DNA of 64,000 bases from Nitratireductor aquibiodomus NL21 = JCM 21793 (GTDB taxonomy: Bacteria > Pseudomonadota > Alphaproteobacteria > Rhizobiales > Rhizobiaceae), in assembly GCF_000615975.1 (NCBI RefSeq), contig NZ_BAMP01000010.1:1-64000 (forward strand), given 5' to 3'. Position 1 is the first letter of the stretch. Each line of letters starts with the position of its first letter. Shown here piece after piece: positions 1 through 10,125 of the stretch. The notes under the pieces are model-generated. The model saw only the letters and a list, made by a program, of their open reading frames with translations. It searched no databases and was not told where the DNA came from. The position numbers and the translations under genes were made by a program.

Positions 1-2
1 CT

Positions 3-1082
3 GTCGCGCCGCAACGCGCCATCTCCGGGGCATTTGTGCCGGACGAGGTGCTTGTCACTCTTGACGGCGATGCGGATGTGGCTGCCGCCGTGGCCGCCCA
101 GTTCGGTCTGGAGCTGCGCTCGGCCCGTGCCTCCGGGTTGCTCGGGCGCACCATTGCCCGGTTCGGCATCCCGGACGGGCGTCCGGTGGCCTTTGTGCTT
201 GCACAGCTCGAGGGTGACGGCCGGCTGGCAGATCGTGTGCCGAACCACGTGTTTCAGCTTCAGCAGGCCGCCGGCGTCGTGAACTACGCCTTCGAGCGGA
301 TTGCGCTCGATGCGGGATCGGTGAGCGGCGAGAATGTGAGCGTAGCCGTTATCGACACGGCGCTGGATGGGGCGCATCCGGCCCTTGTCGATCGTGTGGC
401 AAGCGTGTTTGACGCGCTTCCCGACATGGCGGTGAAAGACCGGGAGCATGGCACGTCCATCTCTGGTCTGATTGCTGGCGGCGGGCCGTTTCGCGGCATG
501 GCGCCCGGCGTGCGGCTTCTCCATGCACGGGCTTTCGAGGGCGGTATCTCCAGCACGAATGTGCTTCTCTCCGCACTCGACTGGGCGGTGGAAGAGGGCG
601 CGCAGATCGTGAATATGAGCTTTGTCGGGCCGGAGAACCCGCTTTTCTCGTCCGCCTGCCGCAATGCGATGGCGCGGGGTGTCGTGCTTGTTGCCGCTGC
701 TGGCAACAACGGCCCCGGCGCGCCTTTCGGCTATCCAGCGGCCTATGATGGTGTGATCGCCGTGACGGCAACGGATGTGCATGACCGGGTGATGGGAAAG
801 GCCAATCGCGGTCGCTACATTGATCTTTCGGCGCCGGGCGTGAATGTGGTGGCCCCCATACCCGGCGGCATGGATGTCGTCACGGGCACGTCTTTTGCAG
901 CGGCGGTTGTCTCTGGAGCGATTGCCAACCTTATCCACGCTGGCGGAGACGCGGCCCCGGAGACGCTTTCGGAACTGTTGCGGACCACTGCGGTGGACCT
1001 TGGCGATCCGGGTCGTGACGAGGATTTTGGCGACGGGCTCCTCAACGCCAGGGCAGCGATGGAAAAACGCGTGGCCGATTAA
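3..1082 (+). CDS. Subtilisin-like serine protease (S8 family), 5' end outside window
   Basis: Peptidase S8 domain. Counting from the GTG at 36, the catalytic Asp is near residue 107 (VAVIDTALDG), His near 138 (REHGTSISG), the oxyanion Asn near 224 (AAAGNNGPG) and Ser near 286 (VTGTSFAAA), so the triad is complete. The frame stays open to the left edge of the window, so the real start is probably upstream and any signal peptide cannot be judged. Its stop overlaps the end of the convergent btuD by a few bases. It is probably an exported protease, but its substrate is unknown and nothing ties it to the neighbouring B12 operon. Confidence 0.88.
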   Translation, partial: VAPQRAISGAFVPDEVLVTLDGDADVAAAVAAQFGLELRSARASGLLGRTIARFGIPDGRPVAFVLAQLEGDGRLADRVPNHVFQLQQAAGVVNYAFERIALDAGSVSGENVSVAVIDTALDGAHPALVDRVASVFDALPDMAVKDREHGTSISGLIAGGGPFRGMAPGVRLLHARAFEGGISSTNVLLSALDWAVEEGAQIVNMSFVGPENPLFSSACRNAMARGVVLVAAAGNNGPGAPFGYPAAYDGVIAVTATDVHDRVMGKANRGRYIDLSAPGVNVVAPIPGGMDVVTGTSFAAAVVSGAIANLIHAGGDAAPETLSELLRTTAVDLGDPGRDEDFGDGLLNARAAMEKRVAD

Positions 1083-1864
1083 CCGGACGAGGACGTGTCC
1101 GTAAGCCCGACCGGTGCGATGATCAGGCCGTTTTCGTCATGGGCGCGGTGGGCGGTCACACCGTAGATCCTTGCCAGATTCTCCTGCGACAGCACGGCTT
1201 CGGGTTTACCGAGCGCTGCAAGCTTCCCTTCGTTCAGAAGTATGACCTCATCGCACCAGCGGGCAGCGAGCGTCAGATCGTGGAGCGAGACCAGCACGGT
1301 CCTTCCTTCGGCAGCGAGCCGTTTCAACGATTGCATCAGCATGATCTGATGCGCGGCATCCAGGCCAGAGGCCGGTTCATCGGCGATGAGGAGCGGTGTT
1401 TCCTGCGCGATTGCACGCGCCATCAGAACGCGGGCCTGCTCGCCGCCCGACAGCTCGGTGGCGACCCGGCGGGCAAGCGGCGCAATGTCGGCCATTGCCA
1501 TGGCGCGGGCGATCGCGGTTTCGTCCCGGGCATTCGGGCGCTGGCCGAAGCCACGCCATGGCAGGCGACCGAGCGCCACGAGATCGCGAACGGAAAGACG
1601 CCAGCCTATGGTTCTCTGCTGCGGCAGATAGGCGATGAGGTGGGCGCGTTGGGCTGGGCCGATCGCCGCTAGATCGTGTTCGCCGAGCTGCATGGCGCCC
1701 TCGGCGGCAATGTGCCCGTTCAGCGCGCGCATGAGCGTGGATTTGCCGGCGCCATTCGGCCCCAGAAGGCCAATCACCTGTCCGGGTTCAATGTCGAAGC
1801 TGATGGCATCAAGAACCTGCCTCTTTCCGAGCTTCACGCTCAAACTGTCGATGTGGAGGTTCAT
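1079..1864 (-). CDS. btuD: Vitamin B12 (cobalamin/iron-chelate type) ABC transporter ATP-binding protein
   Basis: FecE/BtuD-type ATPase that would power import of corrinoid through the BtuC permease. It has Walker [10 protein letters not shown], signature ELSGGEQARV, Walker B LLIADEP and H-loop SLHDL. The ATG at 1864 (MNLHIDSLSV) is chosen because it overlaps the permease stop as ATGA, which suggests translational coupling; a further upstream in-frame start would run into the permease. Fold family is clear. The B12 substrate is inferred from the cobalamin riboswitch ahead of the operon, since heme and siderophore ATPases look alike. Confidence 0.88.
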   Translation of the reverse strand: MNLHIDSLSVKLGKRQVLDAISFDIEPGQVIGLLGPNGAGKSTLMRALNGHIAAEGAMQLGEHDLAAIGPAQRAHLIAYLPQQRTIGWRLSVRDLVALGRLPWRGFGQRPNARDETAIARAMAMADIAPLARRVATELSGGEQARVLMARAIAQETPLLIADEPASGLDAAHQIMLMQSLKRLAAEGRTVLVSLHDLTLAARWCDEVILLNEGKLAALGKPEAVLSQENLARIYGVTAHRAHDENGLIIAPVGLTDTSSSG

Positions 1865-2844
1865 CAAAGCATCTCCCGGCGGGCGCGGACAACGAGCCAC
1901 AGGAAGAAGGGCGCGCCGATCAGTGCTGTCAGAACGCCGACATTGAGCTCGCCGGCCGGCAGGACGATCCGCGCGGCGATGTCTGCGGCGAGCAGAAGTG
2001 CGGCACCGCCGAGGCCGGCAGGCAGAAGGAGGCTGCTTGGCAGTCGGCTGGTCAGCGGGCGGATGAGATGCGGAACCACGAGGCCGATGAAGCCAATGGT
2101 GCCGGCGACCGCCGTTGCCGCGCCAACGGAGAGCGCCACACCGGCGACGATCAGGAAGCGTGCGCGGCCCATGTGAATGCCGAGGCTGGAGGCCGCTTCC
2201 TCGCCCAGTGAGAGCGCATCGATGGCTCGGGTCGACAGTGCGATCAGGAGCCAGCCACAGGCCATGAGAGGCAGGGCGAGGGCCACATGCTCCATGGATC
2301 GGTCCTTCAGAGAACCCAGCAGCCAGAAGATGATCTCATAGGCGGCGAAAGGATTGGGCGAGAGGTTGAGAACCAGCGAGGTGAGCGCTGCCGCGAGACT
2401 GGAGAGCGCCACACCTGCGAGGATGAGCGTGAGCGTCGAGCCCTGGCGCGCGGCGATGGCGAGCAGGATCAGAACGGCGATAAGCGCCCCGATCAGCGCG
2501 CCGGCAGGAAGGGCATAGAGCGAACTTCCGGCAAGGCCTGAGTAAAACACCACCACCGCGCCGAGCGCTGCCATGGAGGACACGCCGATCACGCCGGGTT
2601 CCGCCAGCGGATTGCGCAAAAACCCCTGAAGCACCGCGCCGGAAAGCCCGAGCGATATGCCGATGGCAAGGCCGAGCAGGGCGCGCGGCAGGCGGATTTC
2701 GCGCATGATGATGGCCGCCGCCTCGCCGCCGCCGGCGAAAAGGCCGGTTATGCTGTTCCCGAGGCCCAGTTCGGCGGGACCGACCAGTAGCGACACGACG
2801 AATAGCGCGAGTGCGAGGAGTGCAAGCGACGCGGAGAGCTTCAT
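1864..2844 (-). CDS. btuC: Vitamin B12 ABC transporter permease (FecCD/BtuC family)
   Basis: 326-residue polytopic inner-membrane protein of the FecCD/BtuC family with about ten hydrophobic segments. It contains the family-typical stretches RLPRALLGLAIG, LSGAVLQGFLRNPLAEPGV (near residue 70) and GTIGFIGLVVPHLIR (near residue 240). The start ATG at 2844 overlaps the upstream btuF stop as ATGA, and the stop overlaps the btuD start in the same way, so the three genes form a tightly coupled operon. Corrinoid specificity is inferred from the riboswitch. Confidence 0.88.
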   Translation of the reverse strand: MKLSASLALLALALFVVSLLVGPAELGLGNSITGLFAGGGEAAAIIMREIRLPRALLGLAIGISLGLSGAVLQGFLRNPLAEPGVIGVSSMAALGAVVVFYSGLAGSSLYALPAGALIGALIAVLILLAIAARQGSTLTLILAGVALSSLAAALTSLVLNLSPNPFAAYEIIFWLLGSLKDRSMEHVALALPLMACGWLLIALSTRAIDALSLGEEAASSLGIHMGRARFLIVAGVALSVGAATAVAGTIGFIGLVVPHLIRPLTSRLPSSLLLPAGLGGAALLLAADIAARIVLPAGELNVGVLTALIGAPFFLWLVVRARREML

Positions 2845-3710
2845 TGCGTCGCGTCCTGCGGGCAGGGGGCGATCTCGGCGCGGAGTGCGGCCAGCGCGCG
2901 CACGGCTTCCATCACTCCCGGGGCACCGCACGACAGGGAGCCTTCGGGCACGAATGCACCGATGCGGGTTTCGGGAAGGGCGGCAATCGCCGGATGGCGC
3001 GGCACGTGTTCGCCGAGTGTCGGCGCGTCCTGTTTTCTGCTGATGCTGATGACGTCGGGCCGGGCGGCGATCACCTGTTCCAGGGGGAAGGGTGCCATAC
3101 CGACGACACCGAGATCGGCGGCCAGATTGGCGAAGCCCGCGGCACGCATCACGGAATCGGCCAGCGTGCTGCTGCCGGGCGCGATGCCGTTCTGATCGTA
3201 GGCGATCATGGTGGGGCGCCTGTCGCATTGGCGTGCGGCAATTGCTTCGAGTTCGCCTGTGAAATCGCCTGCTATTCTTTCGGCCTTCTCTTCCTGACCG
3301 AGGAGCGCGCCCATACGGCGGATTTCGCCCGGAATGGTCTCGAGGGTCTGCGCGAACGAAAACTCCTCGACATGAAAGTCCAGCCTTTTCAAGAGGGCGG
3401 TCGTGTTGTGGAGCGCGTAGGTGCCGGTGACCACGAGGTCGGGCTTTTCAAGGAATACCTCTTCGGCAAGTCCGCGATTGACCGGGTAGGCCTGCGCTTC
3501 TTCATGCAGCATTGAGAGGCTCGGCTCGCGCGAAAGGAAGGAGACGGAGACGAGCTGATCCGGCCCAGCCAGCGTCATGGCAAGCTGGTCAGTGCACAGA
3601 TTGAGCGACATGACGCGTTTTGGCGCGGCCGAAACCGGCGCAACAAGAAGCGCGCCGGCCAGAAAAGCAAGGCCGGAAAGGCGAGGGAGGCTTCTCCGAC
3701 TCCGCAGCAT
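2841..3710 (-). CDS. btuF: Periplasmic cobalamin-binding protein (BtuF/FecB-like)
   Basis: 289-residue class III periplasmic binding protein. It has an N-terminal signal peptide (basic MLRSRRSLPRL, hydrophobic core, cleavage near VSAAP), followed by RVMSLNLCTDQLAM and KPDLVVTG, as in Fe-chelate/B12 binding proteins. It would deliver the ligand to BtuC. Start and stop both overlap neighbours (btuB and btuC) by the ATGA arrangement. It could bind another iron chelate; the B12 call rests on the upstream riboswitch and the BtuB-like receptor. Confidence 0.82.
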   Translation of the reverse strand: MLRSRRSLPRLSGLAFLAGALLVAPVSAAPKRVMSLNLCTDQLAMTLAGPDQLVSVSFLSREPSLSMLHEEAQAYPVNRGLAEEVFLEKPDLVVTGTYALHNTTALLKRLDFHVEEFSFAQTLETIPGEIRRMGALLGQEEKAERIAGDFTGELEAIAARQCDRRPTMIAYDQNGIAPGSSTLADSVMRAAGFANLAADLGVVGMAPFPLEQVIAARPDVISISRKQDAPTLGEHVPRHPAIAALPETRIGAFVPEGSLSCGAPGVMEAVRALAALRAEIAPCPQDATQ

Positions 3711-5570
3711 CAGGGAGCGAACTTTGCCCGGAAGCCAGCGAAGACCCCGAAGCCCGGTGTGTTGTAGCCGCGTACCGTCTGATAATCCTGATCAAGCAGG
3801 TTTTCCGCGCGGACATAGAGTTCGGTGTCCTCGGTCGGCTTGTAGGCGACCCTGGCGTTGACAAGCAGATAATCGTCAAGCTCGAAACCGCCGGTATCGA
3901 CCGTATCCATAGCCGCCCTGGCAGATGCCGATATTGTCCACTTCTCTGCGGGCTTCACGCTGGCGGTCAGGCCGATTTCGTGGCGTGGCACGCGCGTCAG
4001 GCGAACGTCGTTCTGATCCACCGAGTGTGTATAGGTGTAGGCGCCGGTGAGGATCAGCCAGTCGGTCGCGGCATAGCGGAGCGAAGCCTCGACGCCGCGC
4101 TGGCGCGACGTGCCCGCGATCTGCTCATAGTGCGTCGTGTAGCCGATCAGATCGTCTATCTCGAGCTGGAAGTAGGTGAGATCGGCAACCACCGCTCCAT
4201 TCCAGAAACGTTGCTCAACGCCGATGTCGAAGCCGAAGCTGGTTTCGGGCCGAAGCTGGGGTTTGCGCCGAAGGGACCGAAGAGTTCATTGAGGCTGGGG
4301 GCGCGGAAGCCGGTTCCCACGGAGCCGTGCAGGCGCGTCTCGGTCTCATTGAAAAGATAGGACGCGGTCGCGCGATATGTGGTGTGCCCCCCAAATTCGC
4401 TGTGTTCGTCCTGCCTGACACCGGCGGTCAGCGTCAGGTTTTCCAGCGGTGTGGCGATGGCTTCACCCCAGACACCGGCAATCCAGAAACTGGAATCAAT
4501 CTCGGGATTGAACAGGCCGGCAGGAAAGACCGCGTTCTGGCGCTCGTAATCTGCGCCGCCCTGAACGACCAGCCATTCATTGACGTCAAAAGCGCCCTGA
4601 TAGTCGGCCTTGTAGCGGCGGCCATTATAGCTTCCATCGAAGCCCGTACCGGTAATCGACCGTTCGAGGTCAAAGGCCTGCACGGAGACCGTGTTGCGGA
4701 AGCGGCCGTCCATGAGGTCGAGATTGAAACCGGCGCGGCCTGCGCGTTGTCTGCTGTGGTTGGTGGCCGTTGGATTGTCACTCGGCAGAAGAGTGCCGAA
4801 ACCCTGATTGTCGAACTCGGCCTCTGCGTCGATATAAAGCGCCGACCCGAAGACGGAGAAGACTTCGGAGAACGCATGTTCGGCGTTTGCATCGAACGTG
4901 ATGTTCTCGTAGCCGTCGCGCTCGGTGCCGGAGCTGCGGCCGAAATGCCGTCGGTGCGGAAGCCCGTGGCGTTGATGGAGAGTTTCGACTGCTCGCTGCC
5001 AGCTCTGAAACCGTAGGAACCACCAAACGTGCCATGCGAGCCACCTTCGCCGTGAAGGATGTGGGTGATGCCGGGCTCGACGTCGTCCAGTGTCGACAGG
5101 CTTATCACTCCCGCAATGGCGTCGGAGCCGTAGAGGGTGCTCTGTGAGCCCTTGAGGACTTCGATGCTCTGCAGCCCACCGGACAGGAGATATTGGTAGG
5201 ATGTCTGCACCTGGGTGCTGGTCGGGTCGGAAATGTCGATGCCGTTGTAGAGGGTTTTCACGTAGCGGCGGGGCGCGCCGCGGATCGACAGACTGCCCTC
5301 CGCGCCCGCGCCCCCTGGCGATGACAGGCTTACACCCGGCAGAAGGTCAAGATATTCCACCGCAAGTGGCAGAGACTGTTCTTCGATCTCTTCGCGCCTG
5401 ATCACTTCCACCGTGGAGCCCACTTTGGAAGCCTCTGTTGGCGTGCGGCTGGGGGTGATGACCAGTGTGTCGAGCTCGAAGTCTTCAGCCTGCGTGGTGA
5501 GCGTGGAGAAGCCCAGTATCAGCGCGGTCGTGCTGGACAGGATAGAGTTTCGGTGTCGATTTGAACGCAT
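3710..5570 (-). CDS. btuB: TonB-dependent vitamin B12 receptor BtuB, frame broken twice
   Basis: Outer-membrane TonB-dependent receptor: signal peptide, TonB box region (FELDTLVITPSRTP), plug domain with SIRGAPRRYVKTLYNGI and LKGSQSTLYGSDAIAGVI, then a beta-barrel ending in the aromatic-rich strand GVFAGFRAKFAP. The frame breaks near 4940 (after TDGISAA; a frame one base away continues GTERDGYENIT) and near 4246 (NPSFGPKP; the other frame gives ETSFGFDIGVEQRF). Each break is repaired by adding one base, giving about 620 residues, normal for BtuB. It is the first gene of the B12 uptake operon. Confidence 0.88.
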
Positions 5571-5699
5571 GCGTGTGCTCCAGAACCAAGTTTTTCCGGT
5601 TTGCTGGAGAGCGACAGACGCCTGACTTCAATCCCCCCGCCAGCGATGACAATCGCCACCACTGCGAGAAACACAGCCCCGGAAGCGTCCCGCATCCGG

Positions 5700-5890
5700 T
5701 CGGTGACGGCCTGAGGCAGGTTTCCTGGCTCGCGCTTCGTCGGCTGCCTCGCCTTCCCGGGCCTTGCACCCAGTGGCATTGGAGGAGCCTCAGCGCTCAC
5801 AGTTGCGGGAGCAGCCACGGCTGCGGTCACATGAAGAATGACCGTTCCGTGTTCCCTTTTCCTCCGGCGGGCGGACACCTGCCGGAGCAC
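5700..5890 (-). promoter_or_regulatory. Cobalamin riboswitch (B12 element) upstream of btuB
   Basis: Read on the minus strand, the leader carries the conserved core segment GCTCCCGCAACTGTGAGC (complement of about 5793-5812) and, downstream, the B12 box GAGCCAGGAAACCTGCC (complement of about 5716-5733). Spacing and order match the cobalamin riboswitch family. It lies about 130-320 bases upstream of the btuB start, so it should repress the B12 uptake operon when adenosylcobalamin is plentiful. The outer limits are approximate. Confidence 0.92.
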
Positions 5891-6184
5891 CTCAAGCGAA
5901 CCGAAATCGCTTAGCAACTGGCTCCGGCAGCGTCAATCGGCAGGTGCGCGCAGGTCTGCCAAGTGTGCTGCTTCGGGTCAGTGCTTGTCATGAGGGTAAG
6001 GTGGCTCTTGTTGCAGAATCGGCTCTTCGTGTAGTTTTTGCGGCAATACTGTCGCAAATCCGTCATTGGAATTGTCGAAAAAGTTGCAGAATTCGCTTTC
6101 CAAACCCTGGTGAATTTTGACATCGGGGGCGGGATGGGAAATGCTAATCGAGAACCGAAAACGGTAGATAACGGGAGTGCGTCG
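5891..6184. other. Intergenic region between the btuB leader and the ABC transporter
   Basis: About 290 bases without a convincing gene. It should hold the divergent promoters of the B12 operon (minus) and the peptide-type ABC transporter (plus). A run of GGGAG near 6170 precedes the binding-protein start. No strong operator palindrome was recognised. Confidence 0.5.
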
Positions 6185-7836
6185 ATGACGTTTTTCAAGA
6201 GCAATGGCGAGAAGGTGCCGGCCCGCGTTGCCGAAATGGCGGATGAGGCACGAGCCGGCCGAATGGACCGGCGTGAGTTTCTTGCGCTCGCAAGCGCACT
6301 CGGCGCATCGACGGCGGCAGCCTATGGAATGCTGGGCCTGGCCGCTCCCGAGCAGGCCATGGCGCAGGAGCCGAAAATGGGTGGCACGCTGCGTGTCGCC
6401 ATGTTCATCAAGGACCCGAAAGACCCGCGCACGGCCGACTGGTCGGAGATCGCAAACGCCATGCGCCAGACGCTTGAGCCGCTGGTGAAGTACACGCGCG
6501 ATTTCACCTTCGAGGGCAAGCTTATCGAAAGCTGGGAAGTCAACGAGGATGCGACCGAATACATTCTCCACGTGCGCCCGGGCGTGACCTGGAACAATGG
6601 CGATGCCTTCACGGCAGATGACGTGATCTACAATTTCAACCGCTGGTGCGACCAGACCGTGGAAGGCAATTCCATGCCGGCCCGTATGGCCTCGCTCGTC
6701 GATCCTGAGACCAAGAAGGCGCGCGAAGGCGCGATCGAAAAGGTCGACGACATGACGGTGAAGCTTAACCTGTCGGCGCCTGATATTTCGATCATTCCCG
6801 CATGTCGGACTATCCGGCCCTCATCGTTCATCCGAGCTTTGACGAGACGGGCCGCGATTTTGTCGCCAATCCCATCGGCACCGGTCCCTTTGAGCTCGTG
6901 TCCTACGAGGTCGGCAACCGGGTTGAGCTGAAGAAGCGGGCCGACGGCAAATGGTGGGGCGGCGAAGCCTATCTCGATGGCATCGAGTTCATTGACTACG
7001 GCACGGATCCGTCCGCGACCGTCAGCGCGTTTGAATCCGGAGAAATCCACGCGAATTACGAGACCACTGCCGATTTCGTGGATATTCTCGATTCCCTGGG
7101 GTTGGTGAAATCAGAGGTCACAACCGCTACAACGATCGTGGCCCGCACCAATGTCAACAACAAGCCCTATGATGACGACAAGGTGCGCCGCGCGCTGCAG
7201 CGCGCCGTGGACAACACGACCGTTCTGGCGCTTGGCTACAACAATGCCGGCGAGGTGGCCGAGAACCACCATGTCTGCCCGATCCATCCTGAATATGCGG
7301 AGCTGCCGAAGCTTGAGCGCAATCTGGACGAGGCCAAGGCGCTCATGGAAGAAGCCGGCCAGATGGACCATGAGCACGAACTCATCACCGTGGACGAGGA
7401 CTGGCACAAGAATACGGGCGACGCCATCGCCGCCCAGTTGCGCGAGGCCGGCTTCAAGGTGAAGCGCACGGTGCTGCCCGGCTCCACCTTCTGGAACGAC
7501 TGGACGAAGTATCCCTTCTCCATGACCAACTGGAACATGCGTCCGCTGGGCATCCAGGTGGTGGCGCTCGCTTACCGCACGGGCGAGGCGTGGAACGAAT
7601 CCGCCTATTCCAATCCGGAGCTCGACAAGCTGATCGAGGAGGCGCTGGCCATTCCGGATCCGGACAATCGCCGCGAGGTGATGAAGCAGATCGAGGAGAT
7701 CATCCAGGGTTCGGGCATCATTCTCCAGCCCTACTGGCGCAAGCTCTACAATCACTCGGTGGAGGCCGTGAAAAACCACGGCATGCACCAGACCTTTGAG
7801 ATCGATCTCGAAAAGGTCTGGCTCGACGAGGGCTGA
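6185..7836 (+). CDS. ABC transporter substrate-binding protein, family 5 (peptide type), frameshifted
   Basis: Extracellular solute-binding protein family 5 (DppA/OppA type). A twin-arginine signal ([16 protein letters not shown]) near residues 25-40 suggests Tat export. Mature-domain landmarks are [20 protein letters not shown] and [20 protein letters not shown]. The frame breaks near 6796, between SIIP and [10 protein letters not shown]; one added base joins the halves into about 551 residues, normal for the family. ATG 6185 is chosen by the nearby GGGAG and the Tat motif position. It starts an operon with two permeases and a double ATPase. The ligand is unknown. Confidence 0.85.
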
Positions 7837-7848
7837 GACAAGAACCTG

Positions 7849-7870
7849 AAGGGGCCGAAAGGCCCCTTTT
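7849..7870 (+). terminator. Hairpin with T-run between binding protein and permease genes
   Basis: AAGGGGCC-GAAA-GGCCCCTTTT forms a GNRA-capped hairpin followed by Ts. It lies within the operon, so it may partially terminate transcription or protect the upstream mRNA, keeping the binding protein more abundant than the permeases. Confidence 0.75.
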
Positions 7871-7917
7871 GCGCAGGCAATCAATAACAACCTCCGTCAA
7901 CGGGGGAAGGGGAAACC

Positions 7918-8954
7918 GTGCTTGGGTTTATTCTGAGACGTCTGGGCGTCATGGCATTGACGATGCTGTGTCTGACCCTTGTCGTTTTCTTTCTGGTCAA
8001 TCTGGAGCCGAACCTCAAAAAGCTCGCGATCAGCCAGCTCGACATGCGCTCCTCGGCGGAGCAACTCGAGAGCTGGCTGCAGAAAAACGGCTATCGCCAG
8101 AATTTCTTCGTGCGTTATGGCCAGTGGCTTGGCGTCGTGCAGAAACAGCGAATATCGATCCGGAAACCGGGGTGGCTTCACCGCGGTTTTCCTATTGCGA
8201 CGAACCGGCGGAACCCTATTACGGCGGCATACTTCAGGGCGACTTTGGCTGTTCGACCAAGTTCAAGGTGCCTGTGGCCGAAAAGCTCTTTCCGGCGCTA
8301 GGCGCCACCGGCATCCTGATGTTCTGGGTCATGGTGGTGATGGTTCCCGTCGCACTTCTGATCGGCGTTCTTGCGGGGATGCGGGAGGGTACGCGAACGG
8401 ACCGAACGCTTTCCGTCGCCTCGATCGCCACCACGGCAACACCGGAATATGTGTCCGGCGTGATCTTTGCGGTCATCTTCGCCTCATGGCTCGGCTGGCT
8501 GAACGGCTCGGCCGCGACAGCCACGCGGCAGGGCATCTCCTTCTACAATTTCACCCTGCCGGTGATGACGATGGCGATTTACGGCATCGGCTATATCGCG
8601 CGCATGACACGGGCCTCCATGGTGGAGGTGATGACGCAGCAATATATCCGCACCGCCCGCCTCAAGGGGCTGGGCTTTCGCGCCGTGGTGATCAAGCACG
8701 CGCTGCGCAATGCGCTGATCGCGCCCTTCACGGTCATCATGCTGCAGTTTCCCTGGCTTTTGACGGGTGTCGTCATCGTCGAAGTGATGTTCCGCTATCA
8801 GGGTTTTGGCTTCACGCTGGTAGAGGCGGCCAGCAACAACGACATCGATCTGCTTTTAGGCTGTTCTCTGGTGTCGGTCTTCGTCGTCCTGTCCACGCAG
8901 CTTATTTCGGATGTGGGCTATGCCTATCTTAACCCGCGCATTCGCGTGCAGTAA
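7918..8954 (+). CDS. ABC transporter permease (DppB-like), frameshifted
   Basis: Inner-membrane permease of the DppB/OppB family. It starts at GTG 7918 (MLGFILRRLGVMALTM) with GGGGAAGGGG upstream. The N-terminal membrane helix and periplasmic loop run to about 8140, where the frame breaks (LGVVQK versus ETANIDPETGV one base away). The remainder has the BPD_transp_1 domain with five membrane segments and the EAA-like loop TARLKGLGFRAVVIKHALRNAL. One added base gives about 346 residues. The large loop before the core domain is longer than in E. coli DppB. Confidence 0.85.
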
Positions 8955-8966
8955 GGAGGACGCGCG

Positions 8967-10124
8967 ATGCAGGTAGAAACCCTTGGAACCTTCGGCATCA
9001 TCTTCGGCGTGCTGGCGCGCTTCTGGCCGGTGTGGATCGCGCTGGCGGTCATTCTGTTCTTCAGCCTGCGTTTTCGTGAACGCATCGGCCTCTACGGTCA
9101 GCTCTTTGAGACGGGCGTCGGCGTCGCCGGTGTTCTGATCTGCTTTTTCTGGCTGTTCACGGCGCTCTTCGCCGCAACGGTCGCTCCGTTCGACCCACTG
9201 GCGCAGTTCCCGATTATGAAGAATGTCCTGCCCGGCGCCATCGAACCGGAAAGCGGGCAGGCTTTTCTCTTCGGCGGTGACAGGCTGGCACGCGATGTTT
9301 TTTCGCGCATGGTCTATGGCAGCCAGATCGTTCTCATCATCGCGCCTGCCGCGACGCTCTTCGCGCTGATGGTGGGCACCACGCTCGGCCTGCCAGCCGG
9401 TTATTATGGCGGGCGGATCGACAGTTTTCTCTCCTTCCTCGCCAATCTGGTCCTCGCTTTCCCGGTCATTCTGCTCTTCTATCTTTTGGTGACGCCGGGC
9501 ATCCGCGAGACGCCTATTCCGCAATGGATGGCGGGTGTTTTCTTCATCTTCCCGATCGTGTTTTTCGTGACACTCTTCTGGACGCGCTATCGAAGCCGCC
9601 CTCAGCTTCTGGCTATACAGCTTGCCGTGACATTGCTGGTTGGTGGCTGGGCCTATCTGGGCCTCGTGTTCGATGCCGATCCGCTCGGCATCATCTCGAT
9701 CAGCTCCAATCAGCTCAACATTTTCGTGGCCGTGGTCTTTGCCTCGTCCCCGGGCGTTTTCCGCATCGTTCGCGGGCTGGTGATGGACATCAAGACGCGT
9801 GACTATGTGGCGGCTGCGCAGACGCGCGGCGAGACGCCCTGGTACATAATGCTGTGGGAAGTGCTGCCCAACGCGCGCGGTCCGCTCATTGTCGATGTGT
9901 GCCTGCGCATTGGCTACACGACCATCCTTCTTGGAACACTCGGCTATTTTGGCCTCGGTCTTGCGCCCGAAAGCCCGGACTGGGGTACCGGCATCAAGGA
10001 ATCGAGCCGCCTGCTCAGGGCCTATGTGCACCCGGCGCTGCCCCCCGTTTTTGCCCTCATGTCCTTCGTGCTCGGGCTGAACCTGCTTGCCGATGCGCTG
10101 CGTGAGCAGTCACTGAAGGATTGA
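8967..10124 (+). CDS. ABC transporter permease (DppC-like)
   Basis: 385-residue second permease, intact. AGGAGG lies just before ATG 8967. It has several N-terminal hydrophobic segments, a periplasmic region with FGGDRLARDVFSRMVYGSQI typical of DppC/OppC, then the transport domain with loop TRDYVAAAQTRGETPWYIML. The region around residues 160-250 carries extra membrane segments compared with the roughly 300-residue E. coli DppC. It pairs with the preceding permease to form the channel. Confidence 0.9.
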   Translation: MQVETLGTFGIIFGVLARFWPVWIALAVILFFSLRFRERIGLYGQLFETGVGVAGVLICFFWLFTALFAATVAPFDPLAQFPIMKNVLPGAIEPESGQAFLFGGDRLARDVFSRMVYGSQIVLIIAPAATLFALMVGTTLGLPAGYYGGRIDSFLSFLANLVLAFPVILLFYLLVTPGIRETPIPQWMAGVFFIFPIVFFVTLFWTRYRSRPQLLAIQLAVTLLVGGWAYLGLVFDADPLGIISISSNQLNIFVAVVFASSPGVFRIVRGLVMDIKTRDYVAAAQTRGETPWYIMLWEVLPNARGPLIVDVCLRIGYTTILLGTLGYFGLGLAPESPDWGTGIKESSRLLRAYVHPALPPVFALMSFVLGLNLLADALREQSLKD

Positions 10125-10125
10125 G

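Noticed and set aside
1139-1672. Plus-strand frame opposite btuD
   Set aside because: Shadow of an ATPase with complete Walker and signature motifs.
3710-5570. btuB as a genuine pseudogene
   Set aside because: Both breaks are single-base losses with conserved sequence on each side, and the same type of break recurs in many unrelated genes of the window.
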